This document shows, one piece after another, positions 15,519 to 23,159 of a stretch of 40,593 bases of DNA (the stretch's first letter is position 1; each line of letters begins with the position of its first letter). A program made the position numbers and the translations under genes. The notes beneath the pieces were generated by a model. The model saw only the letters and a program-made list of their open reading frames with translations. It did no database searches and was not told the DNA's origin. This stretch comes from an uncultured Lachnospiraceae bacterium (lineage in GTDB: Bacteria; Bacillota; Clostridia; Lachnospirales; Lachnospiraceae): assembly GCA_910586605.1 (NCBI GenBank), contig CAJUJR010000017.1:1-40593 (forward strand), in the 5' to 3' direction.

Positions 15519-16814
15519 ATGGAAAACCAAAACCCTTATCAGCAATATATGTACAGTTACCCACATAAAACAGCCTATTCCACACTAAGTAACATCCACT
15601 TACAAGACTATTTCCCTCATTTGGAGGGGGCAAAAAACAGCCTTTATTTCCATATCCCATTCTGCCAGTATAAATGTGGGTACTGCAATTTATTTTCTAT
15701 AGCTGGGCAAGCGGAACAGGTAATGGAACAATATATAAATGCAATGGAACGGCATACACAACAACTTTCTCAGTCCTTGCCAAAAAGCACAAATTTTTGT
15801 GACCTTACATTAGGCGGCGGCACCCCGCTTATTTTATCAATGCCTCTGCTCCACAGAGTCTTTTCCCTGGCTAAAAACTATTTTCGGTTTGATACATCTG
15901 GTTTCCCTATTGCGATTGAAACCTCACCTAATCAAACGACACCTGAAAAACTGGAATTGCTCAAAGAGGAAGGCGTAACCCGTATAAGCATTGGCATCCA
16001 GAGTTTCCACGAAACGGAACTTAAAGCGCTTCACCGTTTCCATAACACAGCATCTGCCAGTAAAGCTTTGAATGCGATTAAAAATAAAGAGTTTGGCTGT
16101 TTAAATATTGATTTAATTTATGGCATCCCAGGGCAGACTACCGAAAGCTTCCTGGATTCCCTGCGGCAAGCTCTTGCTTTTAAACCAGAGGAACTCTTTG
16201 TTTATCCACTATACATAAAACCGGAGACTGCCCTTTACCAGGAAGATTGCAGATGCTCCGCAAATGCAATGGAGATGTACCGCCAGGCACGGCATTTTTT
16301 AAAAGCAGCCGGTTATCACCCCCACTCTATGCGCCGTTTTATAAAAACATCCAGCCATTCCCTTCCAGAGTCCTCCTGTGGGTTTGGCAATACAATCTCT
16401 ATTGGCTGTGGTGGGAGAAGCTATATTGGAAACTTACATTTCTGTGCACCGTATGCTGTAAAACAAGAAAATTGCCTTTCGATACTAAAAGCATACCTCC
16501 AGGAAAAGGATTACCTGAAAGTTTCACATGGCTTCCTGCTGCCGCCGGATGAGCAAAAAAGAAGATATGTCATACGTCATATTCTTTTTGGGAAAGGAAT
16601 TAACCTCGCAGAATATAAAAATCACTTTTCAGAAGAAGTACACAAGGACTTCCCTATACTGTCAAAATGGGAAAAAAACAACTATGCTACTACAGCAGAT
16701 GGTTATATTACCCTTACAGAAGAAGGTTTTTGTCTTTCTGATTATCTGGGACCACAGCTTATTTCCCCTGTTATACAAGAAAAAATGGCTGCATTCCAAA
16801 CAGCATCTGCCTAG
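15519..16814 (+). CDS. STM4012-family radical SAM protein (HemW-like)
   Basis: 431 residues. The radical SAM [4Fe-4S] motif C-x3-C-x2-C is Cys49, Cys53 and Cys56 in IPFCQYKCGYCNLF, with the SAM-binding GGGTP at 99-103 and a second barrel motif at SIGIQSFHETELKALHR. The extension before the cluster, YSYPHKTAY, and the CNLF after it are marks of the family NCBI names after Salmonella STM4012, a relative of HemW/coproporphyrinogen dehydrogenase whose function is unknown. HemW itself lacks the YPHKTAY segment. The start at 15519 follows TTGGAGGGG by 6 bases; the longer frame from 15453 has no site. It is followed 81 bases later by an STM4011-type gene, its usual partner. Family assignment is from memory of the motifs. 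Confidence 0.8.
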   Translation: MENQNPYQQYMYSYPHKTAYSTLSNIHLQDYFPHLEGAKNSLYFHIPFCQYKCGYCNLFSIAGQAEQVMEQYINAMERHTQQLSQSLPKSTNFCDLTLGGGTPLILSMPLLHRVFSLAKNYFRFDTSGFPIAIETSPNQTTPEKLELLKEEGVTRISIGIQSFHETELKALHRFHNTASASKALNAIKNKEFGCLNIDLIYGIPGQTTESFLDSLRQALAFKPEELFVYPLYIKPETALYQEDCRCSANAMEMYRQARHFLKAAGYHPHSMRRFIKTSSHSLPESSCGFGNTISIGCGGRSYIGNLHFCAPYAVKQENCLSILKAYLQEKDYLKVSHGFLLPPDEQKRRYVIRHILFGKGINLAEYKNHFSEEVHKDFPILSKWEKNNYATTADGYITLTEEGFCLSDYLGPQLISPVIQEKMAAFQTASA

Positions 16815-16855
16815 AATATGTTTGAAGTGAGAATGAATTTCCAAACACGCTCTAG
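16811..16855. repeat. Small inverted repeat with CTAGAGCGTGTTTG ends
   Basis: A 45-base element between the two radical SAM genes. Its left end CTAGAATATGTTTG and right end CAAACACGCTCTAG are inverted copies of one motif with three differences. It starts within the last codon and stop of the STM4012 gene. Related copies lie at 3633, 12601 and 15450. The size and ends suggest a very small non-autonomous element. Confidence 0.55.
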
Positions 16856-16895
16856 GGTAGATTTAATATGCCCTAAAAGCAGAAAGGAAACAGAA

Positions 16896-17801
16896 ATGAA
16901 ACGTCAATGGTATTACCGGGGAAGCCTGAAATCCTGCAATTATTCCTGCAGTTACTGCCCTTTTTCCAACCAAAAGGGACAGCATGGCAATGGCAGCCAA
17001 AATGGCAGCCTTTCCTTTGAACTGCAGGAAGATAAAACCGCATTTTTCCATTTCATCAAGGAAGCCTGCGGTCCAGAAGCTATTCAGGGAGCTGTACAAA
17101 TCATTCCCTATGGAGAAGCACTGATTCACCCTTATTATTGGGAGGGACTTGCAAAATTAAGCCGCAGCCCTTTCCTGGATGCTGTAGGGGCACAGAGCAA
17201 TCTCAGCTTCCCTATAGAAAAAATGCTTTCCCACTATAAAGAATGCGGCGGAGAACTTGGAAAACTGCGCTTGTGGGGGACATTCCATCCCCAAATGGTT
17301 TCCGTTGAACGATTCATACAACAATGCCATATGCTTACTTCCTTAAATATTTTATATTGCGTTGGGGTTGTCGGCGTCCCCGGGCATATTGAGGTAATCC
17401 ATAAACTTCGCCACGCCCTCCCACAGTCCGCCTACCTTTGGGTGAATAAAATGGATGGCCTTGGCAGGGCATATACCATATCCGAAAAAGAAGCGTTCCT
17501 AAAAATAGACCCTTACTTTGGGCTGGAACTTTCCCATTATAAAGCGGATTTATCACTTTGCTCTGATAACCGCTTTATAGAAGCGGATGGCACGATGCAC
17601 CGATGTAACCTGGACAGACAGATTATCGGGAACTTCTATGGCAGGAAACTGCCAGAGAAAACTCCTGCCTGCAATAGAAAAGAATGTAGCTGCTATCTTT
17701 CCTATTGCAACCGGAAAGATAATGCACTCCAGCCTTTCCTTCCCTATCCTGCATTCCGCATCCCTTCTGGCTTTTCCTTCCATATGCCTACTCCATCATA
17801 A
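16896..17801 (+). CDS. STM4011-family radical SAM protein
   Basis: 301 residues. The radical SAM motif is Cys14, Cys18, Cys21 in GSLKSCNYSCSYCPFS. The phrases YYRGSLKSCNY and LWGTFHPQMVSVERF match what I recall of the STM4011 family, which is known only by its Salmonella locus name. The C-terminal quarter holds a further cluster of cysteines (SLCSD, HRCNLD, ACNRKECSCYLSYCN), enough for an auxiliary Fe-S cluster of the SPASM/twitch kind. The start at 16896 has AAGGAAA 8 bases upstream. It forms a two-gene unit with the STM4012-type gene; the STM4013-4015 type genes that accompany this pair elsewhere are not in the window. Its 3' end overlaps the convergent permease gene by 14 bases. Confidence 0.8.
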   Translation: MKRQWYYRGSLKSCNYSCSYCPFSNQKGQHGNGSQNGSLSFELQEDKTAFFHFIKEACGPEAIQGAVQIIPYGEALIHPYYWEGLAKLSRSPFLDAVGAQSNLSFPIEKMLSHYKECGGELGKLRLWGTFHPQMVSVERFIQQCHMLTSLNILYCVGVVGVPGHIEVIHKLRHALPQSAYLWVNKMDGLGRAYTISEKEAFLKIDPYFGLELSHYKADLSLCSDNRFIEADGTMHRCNLDRQIIGNFYGRKLPEKTPACNRKECSCYLSYCNRKDNALQPFLPYPAFRIPSGFSFHMPTPS

Positions 17802-20133
17802 TCAACTCCCGTACCTCAACCCGCCGTACTTTTCCTGACACAAAGAATGCAAACAGGAAAAAGCAGGCAGAAATAACCGCTGCCGGCACAATAACAGTTG
17901 GCAGCGTATACCGTACAGCAAGGTTTGTAATCCCCACCATCCGAAGGATGCTGTTAAGCATTTTCCCTGAAAAAAACAGGCTTAATACAGCACCTACAGC
18001 AGAACCAGCCAAAGAAACCATAAAAAAACGGATTGCAAACTGTAGGCGGAGCTGGAAGGTATTAAAACCAACCGCCTTGTAAATACCAATATTTATTTTC
18101 TCCTGTAAAAATATTTTTGAACAAATCATACTTACTACCACAAGCGCAAAAAGAATAGAAAAACCAAAAATGATACCTTTCATCGCATTGATTGCCATAA
18201 CATAAGTATCCTCCATTATATTCTCCCCTGCTGAGCTCTCCGCTTCAAGTATATCCCCAAAAGAATCATTTAATGCTTTGGCAGCCTCTTTTGCTTTTGC
18301 TGGGATTGTAAGGCTATACCCTGCAAAAACTATTTCATGGATTCCAATCCTTTTTGCCCCATCTAATGATATCATAAAGGTCATCCCTGTATCATTTATA
18401 CTTTGGAAAATACCTGAAATTACATATTCTTCTTTTTTATCAACCCCTGCAACTATAACTTTATCCCCTATTTTCAAATTCAATTCTTCACCAATCAGTT
18501 CCGTTATAGCAATTTCATTATCATAAAGTGGAACCCTTCCCTTTATTGCTGCTATAACTTTTGGATTTTTATACACCTGACAATAAATTTCTTCTCCATT
18601 CAAAGAGCAATACAGCCCTGCCATATAATAACTTTTTTCTATTGGGGAATATTTTTCTACCACTTTTTCCATAGCTTCAAATGTTTTATCATCTGGAACT
18701 TTTTTAAAATTAACATCACACTCTGTGTAAATAGCTCCCATAGCTTCTACCGCCGACTTAGAATCCACAATATTCCCAAGTATAGTAACCGTCATCATAA
18801 AAAATACCAAAATTGAAACAATCGCCATTGTCCCAATATATCTCCTTTTGCAAGAAGTAAGCTGCCGCAGGGCAAGGCTTCCTAAAAGCCCCCTCTGGCA
18901 AATCGGCGCTTTTATTCGGCTGTCAAAATAAATATCATTGTGCCCTCCCGATATAGCCCTGACTGGAGAAATTTTGTCCATCCTCTTCGTAATAAGAAAA
19001 ATCACAAGCCCAGAAACCAGCCAAATCAGAAGGACTACCAAGGCAATTTTTAAAAATGAAATATCATCGCCTGCCAAAAAACCTGTGAGAGGCTGAAATA
19101 TATTTCCCATTTTCTGGACTAGTGGAGCTGCAATAACCAACCCTGCCACCGTACCTGTAAAAATTGCCAGAAAATACTGTAACTCCCATACCGCCCTAAT
19201 CTTATTTTTGGTAAACCCTTGTGCCTTTAAAATACCAAGATTAACATATTCCATTTCCATTCCTGTAGAAACACTATGCCCCATAACAATTAGCACAATC
19301 ACAAACAAAAAGATTCCAAAAACCATAAGGACAGACAAAATAATATCTGAATAAATATTTGTATAATGCATAGAAAGCTCCCTTGTCATAGAACCAGAAG
19401 ACTGGTCGGTAATCCCTGTAGCTAGGTTTAGCTCCCTTCTAAACCGGCTGTCAGAAAGCGTACAACCAGCTTTTTTATAAACCTGGACAATCTGGAAATC
19501 GGCGGACATCTCCTCTGTCTCTTTCTCTTTGCAGGACAGATAAATTTCCTCAAAATCTTCATCGCTGATGAAGAGCTGTTTCCAGCCAATCGTAGCTGAA
19601 CCAAACAGCGGTTCTATAAAAATCCCTTTAATTTTAAACTCATATCTACCGCCAATTGTAAATATCTTAATTTTGTCTCCTTTTCCACAATCTAACTTTG
19701 TTGAAACCCCCTGTGGGATATAGATTTCGCCTTTCTTTAAAGACGGCATTTTCTTCTTATACGCTGTTACATCCTCATTATACATTTGATAACCGCTGCG
19801 GCATTTTGTTAAATACCAGGAATTTCCATCTAAATTTTCCCCTGACTCCGCCTGATCACTGACAATAGCCGCATAATGCTCTGCCTTTTCTACAAGGGGA
19901 TTGTTTTCCACAGATTGGAAAAGGGCGTCTGACAACCTTTCTGTCTTAATAAAAGCTGCCATATCCCCTATATTTGTTTCGTCCAACATAGCTTTTTGAC
20001 TATTTTTGCAATTTTCCTTTACACTTAAAACGATTGCAAGAGACATCGCAATAATCATCATTAAAAGGACAATACTGATAAAAGAACCCTTTTTACCACG
20101 GATGTTTGCCTTAAGTAAAGTAACTATCTCCAT
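17788..20133 (-). CDS. ABC transporter permease, FtsX/MacB type, two FtsX domains
   Basis: About 781 residues. One membrane segment at the N-terminus (FISIVLLMMIIAMSLAIVL) is followed by an extracellular domain of about 200 residues and then a three-helix FtsX block (IILSVLMVFGIFLFVIVLIVMG onward, with YVNLGILKAQGFTKNKIR). A second copy follows (about 430-781), with its own extracellular loop and IGIYKAVGFNTFQLRLQF. This architecture moves peptides or drugs across the membrane, or mechanically transmits signals, with the ATPase encoded just upstream. ATG at 20133 has GAGGTG four bases before it; ATG at 20148 overlaps the ATPase stop and is the alternative. Last gene of the regulator-kinase-ATPase-permease cluster. 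Confidence 0.87.
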   Translation of the reverse strand: MEIVTLLKANIRGKKGSFISIVLLMMIIAMSLAIVLSVKENCKNSQKAMLDETNIGDMAAFIKTERLSDALFQSVENNPLVEKAEHYAAIVSDQAESGENLDGNSWYLTKCRSGYQMYNEDVTAYKKKMPSLKKGEIYIPQGVSTKLDCGKGDKIKIFTIGGRYEFKIKGIFIEPLFGSATIGWKQLFISDEDFEEIYLSCKEKETEEMSADFQIVQVYKKAGCTLSDSRFRRELNLATGITDQSSGSMTRELSMHYTNIYSDIILSVLMVFGIFLFVIVLIVMGHSVSTGMEMEYVNLGILKAQGFTKNKIRAVWELQYFLAIFTGTVAGLVIAAPLVQKMGNIFQPLTGFLAGDDISFLKIALVVLLIWLVSGLVIFLITKRMDKISPVRAISGGHNDIYFDSRIKAPICQRGLLGSLALRQLTSCKRRYIGTMAIVSILVFFMMTVTILGNIVDSKSAVEAMGAIYTECDVNFKKVPDDKTFEAMEKVVEKYSPIEKSYYMAGLYCSLNGEEIYCQVYKNPKVIAAIKGRVPLYDNEIAITELIGEELNLKIGDKVIVAGVDKKEEYVISGIFQSINDTGMTFMISLDGAKRIGIHEIVFAGYSLTIPAKAKEAAKALNDSFGDILEAESSAGENIMEDTYVMAINAMKGIIFGFSILFALVVVSMICSKIFLQEKINIGIYKAVGFNTFQLRLQFAIRFFMVSLAGSAVGAVLSLFFSGKMLNSILRMVGITNLAVRYTLPTVIVPAAVISACFFLFAFFVSGKVRRVEVRELIMME

Positions 20134-20141
20134 ACAGCACC

Positions 20142-20903
20142 TCACCATTCCATCGCTGAAAGCCAGGCGTTTACCTGTGCCTCCCGACTTTTTTCTTCTT
20201 CTGGGGAATAATCCGGCAAAGGCAGTTCCCCAACAACCTTCCCATCCTCAAGATAAAGAAGCCTAGTTGCCCTTAACGCTGCCCTGATATCATGAGTCAC
20301 CATCAAAATGCTCTGCCCAGACTGATTCAAGCTTGTTAAAAGATCTAATACCTCTGTTGTGCTCTTTTTGTTCAGCGCCCCGGTCGGCTCATCCGCAAAT
20401 AAAAGCCTTGGATTATGGATGACCGCCCTTGCAATGGCACACCTTTGCTGCTCCCCTCCAGAAACCTGTGATGGCAGGTGAGATTTTAAATGGGCAATCC
20501 CCATCTGCTCCAACAGTTCCTCCGCCCGTTCCCTCACCCGGCTAGCTGTTTTCCTTTTATTTAAGTAACCTGGGACTGCAATATTTTCAAATAATGAAAG
20601 ATTGCTAACAAGATGCATCTGCTGGAATATAAAGCCAAAATCACTATGCCTAAGCGACGCCAGCTTTTTTTCCTTTGCATCCACAATATTTTCCCCACCA
20701 TATATTACCTGCCCAGCCGTTGCCCTATCCATGCCGCTTAATGTATAAAGCATCGTAGATTTTCCTGAACCAGACGCCCCCATGACAACCGTGAAATCCC
20801 CCTCATAAAGCTCTAAATCAATTTGTGAAAGAACATGGATCTGGCCTCCATTGTGCGCAAAGCTTTTACACAAACCATTGGCCGATAAAATAACCTGTTT
20901 CAC
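20142..20903 (-). CDS. ABC transporter ATPase, MacB/LolD type
   Basis: 253 residues with a complete nucleotide-binding domain: Walker A GASGSGKST, Q-loop FIFQQMHL, signature QVSGGEQQR, Walker B LLFADEPTGAL and H-loop MVTHD. The DEPTGAL phrase is typical of ATPases serving FtsX-type permeases. The start is GTG at 20903, with AAGGAG 8 bases before it. The permease gene follows directly. A 198-base gap separates it from the kinase gene upstream, so a separate, possibly regulator-controlled promoter may lie there. Confidence 0.92.
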   Translation of the reverse strand: MKQVILSANGLCKSFAHNGGQIHVLSQIDLELYEGDFTVVMGASGSGKSTMLYTLSGMDRATAGQVIYGGENIVDAKEKKLASLRHSDFGFIFQQMHLVSNLSLFENIAVPGYLNKRKTASRVRERAEELLEQMGIAHLKSHLPSQVSGGEQQRCAIARAVIHNPRLLFADEPTGALNKKSTTEVLDLLTSLNQSGQSILMVTHDIRAALRATRLLYLEDGKVVGELPLPDYSPEEEKSREAQVNAWLSAMEW

Positions 20904-21101
20904 TATTTCTCCTTCCCAATATGCTTTTGCCAGTTACGGTTCACATTTCTAAAAAAAGTGAAACCATTGTGATTACACACGAAAATCAGCCCTAAACTTC
21001 TGCCAACTCTGGCCATAACGTAACAATTAAGCATATTTCATTTGCTCATCCATTCTTTTATGCAACAGGTATATTTTAGCAGAAAAGATATTAAGAAATC
21101 C
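20904..21101 (-). promoter_or_regulatory. Gap between kinase and ABC genes, probable promoter region
   Basis: This 198-base spacer is long for an operon. It contains an imperfect inverted repeat at about 20937-20975 (GGTTCAC and GTGAAACC over an A-rich loop), within a wider GTTAC..GTGATTAC context, close to the GTG start of the ATPase. It may be the site through which the upstream OmpR-type regulator controls the transporter. No clear -35/-10 was found. Confidence 0.35.
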
Positions 21102-22247
21102 TTAAGGCCTATCCTCTCTCACCGGCAATTGGACTACTACTTCTAAACCATCCTTGTAATTATGCAATACTACCTTCCCATCCATTTTCTCCGTTACATA
21201 TTTTACAATGTAAAGCCCAAGGCCAGAACCTTGTTCCCCGCCACAATTTTTCCCACGGTAAAACTTACCAAAAATAAAAGGCATATCTTCATCTGGAATC
21301 CCATCCCCATAGTCTCGGAAATGAATTTCTGCCGTATCCCCTGAACTTACTATTGAAATATCAATTTCTGTTTTTGCATATTTTCTAGCATTATTTATAA
21401 GGTTTTCTATAACTTGGAGCAACCTATTCCGGTCAGCATCAACCCAAACCGTAAAATCTGGTTTTGCAAAATGGACATCATTCTGTTCCGCGGTGATTTC
21501 ACTTACTGTTTCTTCTATTAATTTAGACAGCTCCAGCTTTTCCAGATTGATTTTAAGTTTATCCAAATCAGAAAGGGAATGCAGGAATAAATCATTTGTC
21601 AGCCTGGACACTTCATCGCATTTCCGCATAATTACAGAAAGATATTTCTCCCGCTTTTCATGTGTCCCGTCAAGGTTCGCTTCCAATCCTTCCGCATATG
21701 CCCGGATAGAAGAAATCGGCGTCTTAATATCATGTGAAAGCGTGGCAATTACCGTTTTATTATTTTCCACTGCCTCACGTTCACAGGAACGTGCTTTGGT
21801 AATTTCCCTGCGCATATTATCAAAAGCCCATGTAAATTCCCCAAAATAATTAGAACGCTCATAGTCAAGCGGTACCTCAAAATTGCCCTGTGCTATTTTT
21901 TCCGCAAAGGATTGCATTTTTTCAAAAGGATGCAGGATTGCAAAATAAACATAGGAAAAAACAAAACATAAAAAAATAAGGCTGATTCCACATATAACTG
22001 CAATCTGGCCATTCCATCTGTCCTTTTTTACTTTCTCCCGGATGTTTTGCTGTAACTGTGCTGCTTTTTCTGCTGCCTCTTCTGTTTTTCCCATCCGCAA
22101 AAGCTGCTCTATTTCATTTGCCGCCACAATCTGCCCTGCCTGTATATCCTGTGGGCTGGCTTTCTGGTTTGAAAGAGAAAAACAGGCAGTTATAACAATA
22201 ATAACTGCCGCAAAAAAAATAGTTATGCCTATTAACCTTGCCTTCAT
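21102..22247 (-). CDS. Sensor histidine kinase (HAMP, HisKA)
   Basis: 381 residues. Two membrane segments (about 5-24 and 84-106) bracket a small extracellular loop rich in Glu, Lys and Gln that is predicted helical. A HAMP-like linker follows (PFEKMQSFAEKIAQGNFEVPL). The phosphorylation box is LSHDIKTPISSIRAY, with N-box NLINNARKYA, G1 DYGDGIPDED, F-box FGKFYRG and G2 GSGLGLYIV. It acts on the OmpR-type regulator encoded just before it, with which it overlaps by four bases (ATGA). The small sensor loop suggests detection at the membrane, possibly with the ABC transporter. Confidence 0.92.
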   Translation of the reverse strand: MKARLIGITIFFAAVIIVITACFSLSNQKASPQDIQAGQIVAANEIEQLLRMGKTEEAAEKAAQLQQNIREKVKKDRWNGQIAVICGISLIFLCFVFSYVYFAILHPFEKMQSFAEKIAQGNFEVPLDYERSNYFGEFTWAFDNMRREITKARSCEREAVENNKTVIATLSHDIKTPISSIRAYAEGLEANLDGTHEKREKYLSVIMRKCDEVSRLTNDLFLHSLSDLDKLKINLEKLELSKLIEETVSEITAEQNDVHFAKPDFTVWVDADRNRLLQVIENLINNARKYAKTEIDISIVSSGDTAEIHFRDYGDGIPDEDMPFIFGKFYRGKNCGGEQGSGLGLYIVKYVTEKMDGKVVLHNYKDGLEVVVQLPVREDRP

Positions 22248-22933
22248 GCCCCTACCTCCAAAATGTAGCCTACTCCCCAGACTGTTTTAATATATTTCGG
22301 TTTTGCCGGGTTATCTTCCAGTTTTTCACGCAGCCAGCGGATATGGACAGTCAGCGTGGATGCTTCCACCATCGAAAATGCCCCCCATACTTCCGACAAC
22401 AGCTTCTCCTTTGCAAGCGCTGTATTTTTATGCTCACAAAGATACGCCAACAAATCAAACTCCCGTAAAGATAACAAAACCTCCTCCCCGCCTTTTGTTA
22501 CAGAACGGGCCGTTATATTTACGGAAACATCCCCAAATAACAGTTTCTTCTCCTGCCCTTCAAAGCCATAAGTGCGCCGGATTAACGCATTCACCCTGGA
22601 GAGAAGTTCTTTCATAGAATAAGGTTTTGGCAGATAATCATCACCCCCAATATCAAACCCCATAATACGGTCTGTTTCACTGATCCTGGCGCTTGCAAAA
22701 ATCACAGGCACTGTTGATACACGGCGAAGCTCCTTGCACAACTCAAATCCTGTTATATCTGGCAAATTAATATCCAGTAAAATAAGATGGTATGTATTTT
22801 CGGAAAGAAGCCGAAATGCCGTTTCGCTGTCTGGCACACCTGTAACCGCATAACCATAATTCTCTAACATGTCCGAAATAATAAAAGATAAATCTTCATC
22901 ATCATCTATAATCAATATCTGTTTTTTTAACAT
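22244..22933 (-). CDS. OmpR-family response regulator
   Basis: 229 residues. The receiver has the acidic triad DDDED, phospho-acceptor Asp in LILLDINLPD (about residue 54), FASAR in the Thr/Ser position and Lys in LPKPYS. The C-terminal winged helix is of OmpR/PhoB type (LSLREFDLLAYLCEHKN, STLTVHIRWLREKLEDNP, TVWGVGYILE). GGGGGAG precedes the ATG at 22933. It is the first gene of the cluster that continues with the kinase, ATPase and permease, and likely activates the transporter genes. Confidence 0.93.
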   Translation of the reverse strand: MLKKQILIIDDDEDLSFIISDMLENYGYAVTGVPDSETAFRLLSENTYHLILLDINLPDITGFELCKELRRVSTVPVIFASARISETDRIMGFDIGGDDYLPKPYSMKELLSRVNALIRRTYGFEGQEKKLLFGDVSVNITARSVTKGGEEVLLSLREFDLLAYLCEHKNTALAKEKLLSEVWGAFSMVEASTLTVHIRWLREKLEDNPAKPKYIKTVWGVGYILEVGA

Positions 22934-22949
22934 TATACTCCCCCAACAT

Positions 22950-23071
22950 AAAAAAGGTGTGAAGCCTTTCCAGGCTCGAAAACACCTCGCCAGGCAAGGC
23001 TACTGTCGCGCCTAAGAAGAATGCAAAACCAGCATTCTTCACACTCAAATCGGCGAAGTTTCCTATGACAT
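22950..23071. repeat. Structured dispersed element
   Basis: The block has a hairpin GGTGT-AGCCT/AGGCT-ACACC (about 22954-22987), a perfect GAAGAATGC/GCATTCTTC hairpin (23016-23024 with 23032-23040) and ends in CGGCGAAGTTTCCTATGACA. Its CCTAAGAA ... CGGCGAA-TTTCCTAT-ACA skeleton matches 6668-6703. No coding content; it lies between the promoter of the two-component operon and the terminator of the phosphoglucomutase gene. Confidence 0.45.
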
Positions 23072-23073
23072 GA

Positions 23074-23118
23074 AAAAAATTAAAGAAACACGTTAGAAAC
23101 GCATTTCTTTAATTTTTT
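23074..23118. terminator. Terminator of the phosphoglucomutase gene (bidirectional)
   Basis: A perfect 15-bp stem, AAAAAATTAAAGAAA (23074-23088) with TTTCTTTAATTTTTT (23104-23118), and a 15-base loop. The T/A ends give a U tract whichever strand is read. It lies 42 bases after the stop of the gene at 23160. Confidence 0.85.
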
Positions 23119-23159
23119 AATATGTTTTCCGCTTTCCAAAGCGTGTTTCTATGCCAAAA

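Noticed and set aside
15519..16814. HemW or oxygen-independent coproporphyrinogen III oxidase
   Set aside because: The barrel is related, but the YSYPHKTAY segment and the STM4011-type neighbour point to the STM4012 family, and no heme genes are near.
17788..22933. Classical BceRS-BceAB bacitracin module
   Set aside because: Bce kinases have almost no extracellular loop and Bce permeases have ten helices with one large loop; here the kinase has a HAMP and a loop and the permease has two FtsX blocks each with its own loop.
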